From: Poriferisodalis sp965208555 | GTDB taxonomy: Bacteria > Actinomycetota > Acidimicrobiia > Acidimicrobiales > Poriferisodalaceae | Reading direction: 5' to 3' | NCBI RefSeq assembly: GCF_965208555.1 | Contig: NZ_OZ242342.1 | Span: 3,542,853 to 3,606,852 of the forward strand | DNA length: 64,000 bases | In this document: one piece after another, positions 24,663 to 33,001 of the stretch | How the letters are laid out: each line of letters starts with the position of its first letter | Numbering within the stretch: the stretch's first letter is position 1 | The notes under the pieces: model-generated | Seen by the model: the letters and a program-made list of their open reading frames with translations, nothing else | Told to the model about the DNA's origin: nothing | Databases searched by the model: none | Translations under genes and position numbers: made by a program

Positions 24663-25559
24663 ATGGGCGAGATCCCTCGCAGCGAGGACCGTCGCAGTCC
24701 GATCCGGCGGCTGGGTCGGTTCGTGGAACCCATCCACACGGTCGCCTACTACTCACCCGAGATCTATGGGTTTAACGATGACGGCTTCAAAGGCTGGTGG
24801 CACGCGTACTTTGCCTACCGATCCGCCCCCATGGGTGCCGTGAGCGCTCCCACCGTGACATCGGTCTTCTACAACTTTGCACCGCGCATGGTCTCCCGAG
24901 CCGTACCTGGATGCTGGGACATCATGGAGCCCGATGCAGTGCTGGCCCGCTACCGCGAGCTCACCACGGCGTCCATGGGCCGCGCGCTGGGCGACTACCC
25001 CGAGCCGGCCGACATCGCCGGTGCTGCAGCGGCAATGCGCAGCTTCACCGCCGATCTGCCCGCCGGAGCCCGGCCGCTCTACGGCGCTTGGGCACAGCAG
25101 CCGTGGCCCAGCGAAGACGGCGGCGACGCCGCCATGGATCTGTGGCACGGCTGCACCCTGCTGCGGGAGTTCCGCTTCGACGCCCACAACATCGCATTGG
25201 CGGCTGGCGATCTGGACCCCGTCGAGTGTCACGTCATGATGACCAGCGGCGGACACGGCAATGGCGCAACGATCCAGAAGATCCGCGGCTGGACGCTGGA
25301 AGAATGGGATGCCGCCTGTGCCCGGCTCGTCGAGCGTGGATGGATCACCGACGAGGGCACCCAAACCGACGACGGCAACTCCGCTCGCCGCTCGGTCGAG
25401 GCCGACACCGACCGTCTCTCGCTTGCAGCAGCCGAGGCCCTGGGTGCCAACGACCTCGAAGCGCTGCTGGGCCAGCTGGAACGCGTCATGGACTACCTGG
25501 TCGCGACCGGCACCGTCTCGGGGACGTGGCCGCCGCCGCACGTCACGGTTTCCGCCTGA
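24663..25559 (+). CDS. SCO6745-family (SalK-like) protein
   Basis: 298 residues from ATG 24663, with AGGAGC about 6 nt upstream. The N-terminal half has the family pattern EPIHTVAYYSPEIYGF, WWHAYFAYRSAPMGAV and VFYNFAPRMVSRAVP. The C-terminal half has HGNGATIQKIRGWTLEEWDA, a helix-turn-helix-like segment of the kind seen in these actinobacterial proteins. The family has no firm biochemical role. It lies 6 bp before glnS on the same strand and may be co-transcribed with it. Confidence 0.8.
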   Translation: MGEIPRSEDRRSPIRRLGRFVEPIHTVAYYSPEIYGFNDDGFKGWWHAYFAYRSAPMGAVSAPTVTSVFYNFAPRMVSRAVPGCWDIMEPDAVLARYRELTTASMGRALGDYPEPADIAGAAAAMRSFTADLPAGARPLYGAWAQQPWPSEDGGDAAMDLWHGCTLLREFRFDAHNIALAAGDLDPVECHVMMTSGGHGNGATIQKIRGWTLEEWDAACARLVERGWITDEGTQTDDGNSARRSVEADTDRLSLAAAEALGANDLEALLGQLERVMDYLVATGTVSGTWPPPHVTVSA

Positions 25560-25565
25560 AATCCT

Positions 25566-27311
25566 GTGCCTGATCGAACCGCAGCGAGGAGTCCGAGCCC
25601 GGACGACAGCGGCGGGCGTGACTTCATCCGCAACCTCGTCGTCGCGGACACCGCATCGAACCGGTTCGAAGGACGCGTCCAGACACGCTTTCCCCCGGAA
25701 CCGAACGGATACCTCCACATCGGTCATGCCAAGGCGATCTGCCTCGACTTCACTGTTGCGGCGGAATTCGGCGGGCACTGCTTCCTGCGATTCGACGATA
25801 CGAATCCCGCCACCGAGAGCCCCGAGTACGTCGACGGCATCATCTCCGACGTCGCGTGGCTCGGATTCGAGCCACAGGAGATCCGGTACGCCTCCGACTA
25901 CTTCGATCAGTTCTACGAATGGGCGGAGCTGCTGATCAGCCGGGGGCTGGCGTACGTCGACGATCAGGATGCCGAGGCAATCTCTGCTGGACGAGGAGGC
26001 TTCGGCCAGCCGGGAACGGACAGCCCGTTCCGGGACCGTTCGGTGTCGGAGAACCTGCGCCTGTTCCGGGAGATGGCTGCCGGCCAGCACCCAGAAGGCA
26101 GCCGGGTGCTGCGGGCCCGCATCGACATGCAGCACGAGAACATGCAGATGCGGGACCCGGTGATGTACCGCATCCGCCACCGGCATCACTACCGGCAAGG
26201 CGACCGGTGGTGCATCTACCCCACCTACGACTGGGCTCACGGGCAGGGAGACGCGGTCGAGGGCGTCACGCATTCGCTGTGCACGCTGGAGTTCCGTGAC
26301 AATCGGGCGCTGTACGACTGGTACTTGGAGCACTTGCCCACCGCTCAGCTGGGCCATGACGGCGACCGGCCCTACCAGACCGAGTTCGCCCGTCTGGAGC
26401 TGACTCATACGGTCACCTCCAAGCGCGTACTGCGCCGCCTCGTCGAAGACAGCCACGTCGAAGGCTGGGATGACCCCCGGCTGCCCACGCTGCGGGCCCT
26501 GCGCAGGCGTGGCTATCCCCCGGCGGCGATCCGCGACTTCTGCTCCTTCATCGGTGTCGCACGCACCAACAGCCGGCACGCGCCGGAGCTGCTCGAATCG
26601 TTTGTGCGGGCTGAATTGAACGCAACGGCCCCGCGACGGATGGTGGTGTTGCGTCCGCTGAAGCTGGTGATCACCAACTGGCCCACCGATGACGACGGCA
26701 ATCCGGCCATCGAGTATCGGGAAGCCATCAACAATCCTGAGGATCCTTCCGCCGGTACGCGGCAGGTGCCGTTCAGCGGCACGCTGTGGATCGACGAGGA
26801 CGACTTTCGGCTGGAGGCCCCTCCCAAGTTCTTCCGGTTGGCTCCGGGACGAGAAGTCCGCCTTCGGGCCGGATACTTCGTTCGCTGCACTGACGTGATG
26901 ACCGACAGCGACGGCAACGTCGTCGAGGTGCACTGCACCTACGATCCGCAGACCTCAGACGGCCAGGCACCCGACGGCCGCAAAGTCAAGGCCACCATCC
27001 ACTGGGTGAGCGAACAGCACGCTGTGCCCATCACTGCTGCCACCTATGAGCGACTCTTCGACGCTGAGCTGCCCGGCGAGCGCACCGGCGACCCCCTCGA
27101 TGACTTGCACCCGGATTCGCGCGAGCTGCTCGATGCCGTGGCGGAACCCGCGATCGCCGACATCAGCCCTGGTGACGTCGCCCAGTTCGAACGCATCGGC
27201 TACTTCTGTGCTGATGATCGACATGCCGGGTTGTTTCACCGCACGGTCGGCCTGCGTGACGAGTGGGCGAACATCCAGAAGCGCCGACAACGACAAGGAG
27301 CACAACGATGA
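25566..27311 (+). CDS. glnS: Glutaminyl-tRNA synthetase
   Basis: 581 residues. Class I synthetase charging tRNA-Gln. The HIGH motif is PPEPNGYLHIGHAKA (HIGH at about 51-54) and the KMSKS counterpart is VTSKRVLRRLV. The typical GlnRS blocks FLRFDDTNP, YPTYDWAHG and HSLCTLEFRDNR confirm GlnRS rather than GluRS. Start GTG 25566 lacks a clear Shine-Dalgarno sequence. Most actinobacteria lack this enzyme and make Gln-tRNA by GatCAB, so it may have been gained by transfer. Its stop overlaps the SDR start (ATGA). Confidence 0.95.
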   Translation: MPDRTAARSPSPDDSGGRDFIRNLVVADTASNRFEGRVQTRFPPEPNGYLHIGHAKAICLDFTVAAEFGGHCFLRFDDTNPATESPEYVDGIISDVAWLGFEPQEIRYASDYFDQFYEWAELLISRGLAYVDDQDAEAISAGRGGFGQPGTDSPFRDRSVSENLRLFREMAAGQHPEGSRVLRARIDMQHENMQMRDPVMYRIRHRHHYRQGDRWCIYPTYDWAHGQGDAVEGVTHSLCTLEFRDNRALYDWYLEHLPTAQLGHDGDRPYQTEFARLELTHTVTSKRVLRRLVEDSHVEGWDDPRLPTLRALRRRGYPPAAIRDFCSFIGVARTNSRHAPELLESFVRAELNATAPRRMVVLRPLKLVITNWPTDDDGNPAIEYREAINNPEDPSAGTRQVPFSGTLWIDEDDFRLEAPPKFFRLAPGREVRLRAGYFVRCTDVMTDSDGNVVEVHCTYDPQTSDGQAPDGRKVKATIHWVSEQHAVPITAATYERLFDAELPGERTGDPLDDLHPDSRELLDAVAEPAIADISPGDVAQFERIGYFCADDRHAGLFHRTVGLRDEWANIQKRRQRQGAQR

Positions 27312-28051
27312 GCGACCGGGTGGCGATCATCACCGGCGGCGGTACCGGCATCGGTCGAGCGTGCGCACTGGCGCTCTCGGAAGCTGGCTGGAAGACGGTC
27401 GTGTGCGGCCGTCGCCGGGAGCTGCTCGACGAGGTGGTGGATCAGTGCGCTGCTGACTCGCTGGCCGTCGCGGCAGATGTCTCCGTACCCGAGCAGGTCG
27501 ATGCGCTCTTTGCTGCAGCCATGGACCGGTTCGGCCGAGTTGACCTCCTGTTCAACAACGCTGGCATGGGCACCCGCCCAGTGCCGATCGATGAGCTGCC
27601 CATCGCCGACTGGATAGCCGCCGTCGGGGTGAACCTCACGGGCTCGTGGCTCTGCGCTCGAGCGGCGTTCGCCCAGATGAAGCGCCAGGATCCCTCCGGC
27701 GGCCGCATCATCAACAATGGATCGGTGTCGGCGCAGACACCCCGGCCGCATTCCTCGCCCTACACGGCTACGAAGCACGCGATCACTGGCCTGACCAAGG
27801 CCCTGTCGCTGGAAGGGCGGGATCACGGCATCACCGTCGGGCAGATCGACATCGGCAACGCCGAATCGCCCCTGACCGCCCCGATGGCCATAGGTGTCCC
27901 TCAAGCGGACGGCAGCATCCGTGCCGAACCGCTGATGGATGTCGACGACGTGGCGCGCGCTGTTCTGTACATGGCGGAACTCCCCGCCGACACCAACGTG
28001 CTCACCATGACGGTGATGGCCAACGGCATGCCCCTCGTCGGCCGCGGCTAG
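27308..28051 (+). CDS. Short-chain dehydrogenase/reductase
   Basis: 247 residues from ATG 27308, which overlaps the glnS stop by 4 bp and is preceded by AAGGAG. Classical SDR: cofactor loop GGGTGIG at about residues 10-16, NNAG, the active-site Ser in NNGSVSAQ, and YTATK (Tyr/Lys). NADP preference is possible from the CGRRR after the second strand. The substrate is unknown. Confidence 0.92.
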   Translation: MSDRVAIITGGGTGIGRACALALSEAGWKTVVCGRRRELLDEVVDQCAADSLAVAADVSVPEQVDALFAAAMDRFGRVDLLFNNAGMGTRPVPIDELPIADWIAAVGVNLTGSWLCARAAFAQMKRQDPSGGRIINNGSVSAQTPRPHSSPYTATKHAITGLTKALSLEGRDHGITVGQIDIGNAESPLTAPMAIGVPQADGSIRAEPLMDVDDVARAVLYMAELPADTNVLTMTVMANGMPLVGRG

Positions 28052-28098
28052 AGGGCCCCTGCCGCCTCCGCAGCGGGCGCACACAAGGGCACGCGACT

Positions 28099-28104
28099 TA
28101 GGCT
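28099..28104 (+). promoter_or_regulatory. Leaderless -10 box of the LLM oxidoreductase gene
   Basis: TAGGCT, 7 nt before ATG 28112. Confidence 0.5.
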
Positions 28105-28111
28105 GCGCGCC

Positions 28112-28999
28112 ATGAGATTCGGGTACCTGACCGGCAATCACTACGGCGGCATCGATCCAGGCGATCTGGCCCATGAACTCGAAGCGCGGGGCTACTACTC
28201 GGTCTGGTATCCCGAGCACACCCACATTCCCACGTCGCGCCAGAGCCCCTACCCCAACGGCGGGCAGCTGCCCGGGACCTACTTCCACATGATGGACCCG
28301 TTCGTGTCGATGGGTGTCGCGGCGGCACGCACGTCAAAGATCAAGCTGGGCACAGGCATCTGCCTCATCCTGCAGCACGACCTCATCGATCTTGCCCAGA
28401 CCGTGGCTTCGGCCGATGTGCTGTCAGACGGCCGTGTGGTCCTCGGCATCGGCGTCGGCTGGAATCAAGAGGAGTTGGCCGATCACCGGCCCGACATGCG
28501 CTTCCGTCAGCGCTACAGCGCGATGCGGGAACGGGTGGCGGCCATGCGCTCCATCTGGGCGCACGACCCCGTACCTGCCCTGGACGGCCGCTGGGACCGC
28601 CACAGCGAGTCGTGGATCTATCCCAAGCCGGTGGAGGGATCCGTACCGATCTCTCTCGGCAATGCCGGCCCGCTCGGGATCCAGCATGCGGCGGAGTATG
28701 CGGACGAATGGTGCCCCATCGACGTCGGCGTGATGAACGTCAGCGGCAAACCCGATGTCGTCGGCGGCATCGAGCGATTCCGCCGCTTGGCGGCCGAAGC
28801 AGGTCGTGACGATGCCAATGACATCCCGATCACGCTCTATATCTGGGGCAGGCCGCGGCTGGACCGGTTGGAGTCCTACGCCGACGCGGGAGTGAGCCAG
28901 TTCGTGTTCACACCGGTGAACTTCGACCTGCCGTCGGCAGACGAGACGCTGCGCTACCTCGACGAGCTGACACCCACGCTCGAGGCGTTCGAAAAATAG
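28112..28999 (+). CDS. Luciferase-like (LLM class) F420-dependent oxidoreductase
   Basis: 295 residues of the bacterial luciferase/F420-reductase TIM barrel. Visible marks are YYSVWYPEHTHIP, KLGTGICLILQHDLIDLAQT and GRVVLGIGVGWNQEELADH, typical of the actinobacterial TIGR03619-like F420 group. It probably uses F420 (or FMN) to reduce or oxidise a small molecule. The gene appears to be on its own promoter and is followed by a strong structured element at 29036-29102. Confidence 0.87.
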   Translation: MRFGYLTGNHYGGIDPGDLAHELEARGYYSVWYPEHTHIPTSRQSPYPNGGQLPGTYFHMMDPFVSMGVAAARTSKIKLGTGICLILQHDLIDLAQTVASADVLSDGRVVLGIGVGWNQEELADHRPDMRFRQRYSAMRERVAAMRSIWAHDPVPALDGRWDRHSESWIYPKPVEGSVPISLGNAGPLGIQHAAEYADEWCPIDVGVMNVSGKPDVVGGIERFRRLAAEAGRDDANDIPITLYIWGRPRLDRLESYADAGVSQFVFTPVNFDLPSADETLRYLDELTPTLEAFEK

Positions 29000-29035
29000 G
29001 CCTCGCGACGGTGCTTGACGAAGTACGCTGACCGA

Positions 29036-29102
29036 AGAGGCCAGCCTCAGCCGGGTGTGGCCGAGTCCGAGAAGGCGCTTCACCCGGAGAGGCTGGCCCT
29101 CT
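29036..29102 (+). other. Strong structured intergenic element: small RNA or bidirectional terminator
   Basis: In the 175-bp gap between convergent genes. A 13-pair outer stem (29036-29048 with 29089-29102, one bulged C) stacks on a 7-pair stem CCGGGTG/CACCCGG (29051-29057 with 29081-29087), with GCC/GGC inside. TACGCT (29024-29029), 6 nt before the hairpin, could be a -10 box. The apical part resembles a tRNA-Ser D-arm, but no anticodon or T arm follows. There is no T-run. Nothing else was recognised in the rest of the gap. Confidence 0.5.
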
Positions 29103-29174
29103 CGCGAGCGTAGTGATGGTTTGTGGTTGCTCTCAGTGAATTTCAGTAGATTTCGCGCACCGTTGCAGCCTGGC

Positions 29175-30386
29175 CTAGAGGCCGGAGCGCTCCAGGATGT
29201 GCACGCCGCAGCTGGAGCCCAGACCGATCACGTGAGCTAGGCCCACCTTGGCGTCGGGGACCTGGCGGTCGCCCGCTTCGCCGCGAACATGGGTGGCCAC
29301 TTCGAACAGGTTGGCAACACCGGTGGCGCCGATCGGGTGCCCCTTCGACAGCAAGCCGCCTGAGACGTTCACCGGGATCTCGCCGTCACGCCAGGGGCCG
29401 CCTTTGTCGATCCACTCGCCGGCACCTCCGGGTTCGCACAGCCGCAGGTTGTCGTAGTGGCGCAGCTCGGCGGTGGCGAAGCAGTCGTGCAGTTCGACGA
29501 GGTCGAGGTCGGCAGGGTCGACTCCGGAGGCCTCGTAGGCAGCATCGGCGGCGTTGCGGGTGAGCGTGTTGACATCGGGCTGCACCTGGCAGCCCTCGGT
29601 CCAGGGGTCTGAAGTCAGCACCGATGCCGAGACCTTGACGGCCCGACGCTGCTGGTCTCGCGGCAGCGACTTCAGCTTCTCGTCGGACACGAGCACAACC
29701 GCTGCCGAGCCGTCACCGGTGGGGCAGCACATCAGCAAGGTGTTCGGGTAGGCGATCACCTCGGAACCCATCACCTCTTCCAGCGTGAATGCCTTGCGGT
29801 ATTGCGCCAGGGGGTTCAGCGTGGAGTGCTCGTGGTTCTTCTGGGCCACCTTGGCGAACTGCTCGAAACCGACTCCGTCGTTCTCGTAGGCGTACTCCAT
29901 GCCGGCCTGCGCGAACACACCCGGCATCATGTTGGTGCCGAGGCGACCCTCGACTCCGACGACGGAGCCGAAGCGGCCCTTGCGCTCGAACACCTGCTTG
30001 TCGGAGCGAGCCGCGCGATCGGCACCGAGCATGCCCATCTTGCCCATCTGCTCGACGCCGACTGCCAGCCCCATGTGAGCCTCACCGGCTTTGATCGCCA
30101 TCATCACGGTGCGGACGGCAGTTGCCCCGGTAGCGCAGGCGTTGGCCACGTTGTAGACGGGAATGCCGGTCTGGCCCAGCTGCTTCTGCAGGCGCTGACC
30201 GACGCCGCCGTTTGCTTCGTACAGGCAGCCTGCCGCCAGGACGTCCATCTCGGCCATGGTCACGCCGCCGTCATCGAGTGCTCCCAAGGATGCCTCGGCA
30301 GCCAGGTCGATCAGGTCTTTGTCCGTGTAGCGGCCGAACTTGGTCATCGAGGTGCCGAGAATCCACACGGGTTCTTCGCTGCTCAT
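29175..30386 (-). CDS. Thiolase (acetyl-CoA acetyltransferase/SCP2-type)
   Basis: 403 residues, preceded by GGGAG. The acylated Cys is in NVANACATGATA (Cys84), and the base His is in GHPIGATG. A second conserved His lies in VELHDCFATAE. It resembles the lipid-transfer/SCP2 thiolases that cleave branched or sterol-like beta-ketoacyl-CoA. The upstream gene encodes a DUF35 zinc-ribbon protein, the usual partner that stabilises or activates such thiolases, which supports a two-protein complex. Confidence 0.92.
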   Translation of the reverse strand: MSSEEPVWILGTSMTKFGRYTDKDLIDLAAEASLGALDDGGVTMAEMDVLAAGCLYEANGGVGQRLQKQLGQTGIPVYNVANACATGATAVRTVMMAIKAGEAHMGLAVGVEQMGKMGMLGADRAARSDKQVFERKGRFGSVVGVEGRLGTNMMPGVFAQAGMEYAYENDGVGFEQFAKVAQKNHEHSTLNPLAQYRKAFTLEEVMGSEVIAYPNTLLMCCPTGDGSAAVVLVSDEKLKSLPRDQQRRAVKVSASVLTSDPWTEGCQVQPDVNTLTRNAADAAYEASGVDPADLDLVELHDCFATAELRHYDNLRLCEPGGAGEWIDKGGPWRDGEIPVNVSGGLLSKGHPIGATGVANLFEVATHVRGEAGDRQVPDAKVGLAHVIGLGSSCGVHILERSGL

Positions 30387-30481
30387 GGGTGCTCCCTGTC
30401 GGTGTGATGGTCGGTGGTGCTGGTTCTTGATGATGGTCGATGGTCAGGTCAGGTGCTGTGACAGTCGCGAATCGCTCCGGA

Positions 30482-30928
30482 TCATGCTGCGACCGGCTCG
30501 TAGCCGAAGGCGACAGCTTCGACGCCGTCGTCGTCGGTCGCCGTCACATACGTGGCGAGGCGCACACGCATCCCCAGAGTCACGTTCTCGGGCTTGGGTT
30601 CGACATTGATGATGTTGCTCTTGACGCGCCCGCCGCCGTCGAGATCGACGACAGCAGAGACGTACGGTGCCGGCACGCCCCTCGCTGCTCGGTGCACGAT
30701 GGTGAAGGTCCGCACCGAGCCGGTGTTGGCCAGCCGTGATGCTGTGAACTCGCGCGCCCCGCACGCTGCGCACGCATTGCGCCGATCGAAATAGGTGGCC
30801 CCGCAGTTGTCGCATACGTTCGCGACCAAGTGAGGTTCGTCGTTCAGATGCAGGTACTCGACCATCGCAATCTGTTCTGGGGAGATCCGGTCAGGCGGGT
30901 TTCCGTTCGGCGCGCTCTCGTCGGTCAC
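30482..30928 (-). CDS. DUF35 Zn-ribbon/OB-fold protein, thiolase partner
   Basis: 148 residues. A rubredoxin-like zinc ribbon has Cys39, Cys42, Cys53 and Cys56 (NVCDNCG and ACAACG), followed by an OB-fold acyl-CoA-binding domain (SVRTFTIVHRA, PYVSAVVDLDGGGRV). It lies upstream of the thiolase, with about 95 bp between; proteins of this type pair with SCP2-type thiolases and hydratases. Start GTG 30928 is supported by TAAGTT 6 nt upstream. Confidence 0.9.
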   Translation of the reverse strand: MTDESAPNGNPPDRISPEQIAMVEYLHLNDEPHLVANVCDNCGATYFDRRNACAACGAREFTASRLANTGSVRTFTIVHRAARGVPAPYVSAVVDLDGGGRVKSNIINVEPKPENVTLGMRVRLATYVTATDDDGVEAVAFGYEPVAA

Positions 30929-30934
30929 CTCAGC

Positions 30935-30940
30935 AACTTA
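30935..30940 (-). promoter_or_regulatory. Leaderless -10 box of the Zn-ribbon gene
   Basis: TAAGTT on the minus strand, 6 nt before GTG 30928. The box includes the TAA stop of the nitroreductase gene, so it could be chance. Confidence 0.4.
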
Positions 30941-31651
30941 CCAGTGACCCAGCCAGCGGCCCCGATGCGCCACGGGCCGGCTGGCGATGCTGTGGCCGTC
31001 ACGGGCCGGGACTTGTTCTGTATCGAATAGCGGGCGCCGCGGGCGGTTCTCGCTGGCGGCAGGCCCGCCGGCTGTCTCCGCAGCTCGATCCGGCCATCCG
31101 ACGGCAATCACGCCCACAGCGTCGTGCGATGCCGGAACCCCGAGTGCGGCGGCGATCGCATCGCCATGTTCGAACATCCCGAAGAAGAGAACTCCGAGGC
31201 CCTCGTCGATTGCGGCGAACTGCAGCGCCATCGCGGCAAACGCAGCATCCACCGTCCAGTACGGCGTCGCCCAGTCCCCTGCGTGGTGGCCGAGGCCGGT
31301 TTGTGCCTTGTCGGGCTCTGCATAGCGCTCGAGGTACGCCCGTGGATCTGCCCACACCGTGATCAAGACCGGGCAGGCGAGCAGACTGGCCCAGCGAAAA
31401 CCGGCCCGTCGATCCGCAGGCATGGCTGCATCCCAGTAGCGAGCCGTCTCCTCCGGACCGCACAGCACAACGAAGTCGAACCCCTGTGCATTGCCAGCCG
31501 ACGGCACCCGGCGCGCCGAGTCGAGCACACGTGCCAGCAACGGCTCGTCGATGGGGTCCGGCAAGAAGTGCCGGGTCATCCGTCGCCGGCGGGCGAGTTC
31601 GCTGAATCCGGGGTTCACAGGCGCATGCGCTCGGCTCGCCCGAAGGCTCAT
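30938..31651 (-). CDS. Nitroreductase-family flavoprotein
   Basis: 237 residues. FMN-binding fold with the N-terminal basic motif RRRMTRHFLPDPI, PSAGNAQGFDFVVL, and helix VDAAFAAMALQFAAIDEGLG. These resemble the actinobacterial nitroreductases that act on small aromatics or cofactors. The substrate is unknown. It lies between an uncharacterised gene and the Zn-ribbon/thiolase pair, all on one strand with short gaps. Confidence 0.82.
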   Translation of the reverse strand: MSLRASRAHAPVNPGFSELARRRRMTRHFLPDPIDEPLLARVLDSARRVPSAGNAQGFDFVVLCGPEETARYWDAAMPADRRAGFRWASLLACPVLITVWADPRAYLERYAEPDKAQTGLGHHAGDWATPYWTVDAAFAAMALQFAAIDEGLGVLFFGMFEHGDAIAAALGVPASHDAVGVIAVGWPDRAAETAGGPAASENRPRRPLFDTEQVPARDGHSIASRPVAHRGRWLGHW

Positions 31652-31664
31652 GAGGCCTCGAGCG

Positions 31665-32330
31665 CTACAGCAGTTTCGCGAGATCTTCCCGGCTGGCCCA
31701 GCCGAACGCGATCAGTGCATCGCCGTTGGCTGTGTCGAACCCGTCGAACAGCCCGATCATCGCCGAGTCAAGCTTCTCGGGCCGCGGTGCAGTGTGGTTC
31801 AGGACAAATGACGGCCCGCCATCGCCGTACACCTTGAACTCGCGGGCCTTGTACTCGCCCTGCACATCGAAGCGCTTCGCCAACCGCCGACCCCAGGCAC
31901 GGTCTTCGCCGTTCGGCTCGTAGCCGGGGCGAGGCACCACCCGGTCAAGCGGCTTGAATGCGGTGAAGGCGGCTGCGTCGGCCATCTGGCACGCCACCAG
32001 CACGTCCTCGTCGGGGAACGCCAGCACTGCGCGCCGCAGCTGGTCGGTCATCATCGCTCGCAGGGCGCTGTCGCGGCGGGCGGAACGTCGTGTGGCACCT
32101 GCGCCCATCAGCACGGTCGGATCGCCGCCGACTCGCTCGAGTGTGCAGAAGCCGTAGGCAGCGAGCTTGGTGCCGTCCCGCACATGGGTGACGAGCACCC
32201 ACGCATCGCGCTGCTTGGAGAGATGGCCGACGTCGAAGTGGACGTTCTCGCCGGTGACCAATTCGGCCATCTCGGAGATCTCAGCGTCGCTGAGTGCCGT
32301 GCAGTCCTTTGTCTCAACCTCGAGCGCCAT
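31665..32330 (-). CDS. Uncharacterised protein, possibly GNAT-like
   Basis: 221 residues, not recognised with confidence. Sequence such as LVTHVRDGTKLAAYGFCTLE, then an Arg-rich RRSARRDSALRAMMTDQLRR and FPDEDVLVACQMADAAAF, looks like the strand-helix order of an N-acyltransferase (GNAT), but no clear acetyl-CoA loop is present. The start ATG 32330 has GGAGCG 8 nt upstream. The downstream neighbour is a nitroreductase; the upstream neighbour is Bpa. Confidence 0.6.
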   Translation of the reverse strand: MALEVETKDCTALSDAEISEMAELVTGENVHFDVGHLSKQRDAWVLVTHVRDGTKLAAYGFCTLERVGGDPTVLMGAGATRRSARRDSALRAMMTDQLRRAVLAFPDEDVLVACQMADAAAFTAFKPLDRVVPRPGYEPNGEDRAWGRRLAKRFDVQGEYKAREFKVYGDGGPSFVLNHTAPRPEKLDSAMIGLFDGFDTANGDALIAFGWASREDLAKLL

Positions 32331-32351
32331 GTGCGTTTCGCTCCCTGCGAT

Positions 32352-32384
32352 GGTTGCTGGCCGATCCCCCGGTGCCGGCCAACC
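32352..32384 (-). terminator. Hairpin between bpa and the downstream gene
   Basis: GGTT...GGCCG pairs with CGGCC-AACC (9 pairs, a 3-nt bulge, a loop of about 12 nt). It lies in the 72-bp gap after bpa. It could end the bpa transcript or belong to the leader of the next gene; no T-run. Confidence 0.3.
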
Positions 32385-32402
32385 GGTTCGGTTAGTTGTC
32401 GG

Positions 32403-32927
32403 TCACAGATAGACACCGCCGCGCTCTGGTGCCGCAGGTTGCTGGGGCTGCCCGCCGGCTTCGAGCGCATTGCCGCGCATCGTGCGCAACTGCCGTTCGG
32501 CCATCATCTGCTGTGCCGAGACCGCTGCTTGGATGCCGTGGAAGAGCCCCTCGAGCCATCCCACCAGCTGAGCTTGAGCGATTCGCAGCTCAGGGCCTGA
32601 CGGGATGTCTTCATCGAAGGGCAACGCAAGCCGATTCAGCTCGTCTGCGAGTGGCTCGGACAGCGCCGTTGCCAGCTCGTCAACCGAGAGGTGATACACG
32701 TCGCGCATGCGGTCGCGGCCTGCCTCGTCGAGCTCCGCATGGCGGACTTCTTCGAGCAGTTTGCGAATCATGCCCCCGATGCGCATGAGCTTCGCCGGTT
32801 CGGGAACGAAGGCTTCGCCGTCGATGTCGTCTTCCGTGAGCGGTCCGCTCTCCAGCAACTCACCCTGTTCTGGGCCTTGAACCGAATCGCCGACCACCGT
32901 CAAAATGCTATCTGGCGAGTAATCCAT
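32403..32927 (-). CDS. bpa: Bacterial proteasome activator (Bpa/PafE)
   Basis: 174 residues from ATG 32927, close to the mycobacterial protein (Rv3780). The helical core is well conserved: PAKLMRIGGMIRKLLEEVR, LALPFDEDIPSGPELRIAQA and QLVGWLEGLFHGIQAAVSAQ. The protein forms rings that open the 20S proteasome without ATP. The C-terminus, which docks into the proteasome through a GQYL motif in Mycobacterium, is GVYL here. Its presence implies a proteasome elsewhere in the genome. The frame is open much further upstream, but it runs into the antisense of the next gene and is rejected. Confidence 0.93.
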   Translation of the reverse strand: MDYSPDSILTVVGDSVQGPEQGELLESGPLTEDDIDGEAFVPEPAKLMRIGGMIRKLLEEVRHAELDEAGRDRMRDVYHLSVDELATALSEPLADELNRLALPFDEDIPSGPELRIAQAQLVGWLEGLFHGIQAAVSAQQMMAERQLRTMRGNALEAGGQPQQPAAPERGGVYL

Positions 32928-33001
32928 CCCCGCCGGGCCAAAGTCCTCCCGACCGCATAAACACTGGGCGCAGCCTGGCCTGAGGCGGTTGTGCACCTCG
33001 C

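Noticed and set aside
24753..26933. Minus-strand open frame of 726 codons
   Set aside because: Antisense to the SCO6745-family gene and glnS, both of which have clear family motifs.
29059..29088. tRNA-Ser or tRNA-Leu gene
   Set aside because: Only a D-arm-like segment is present; anticodon arm, variable arm and T arm are missing.
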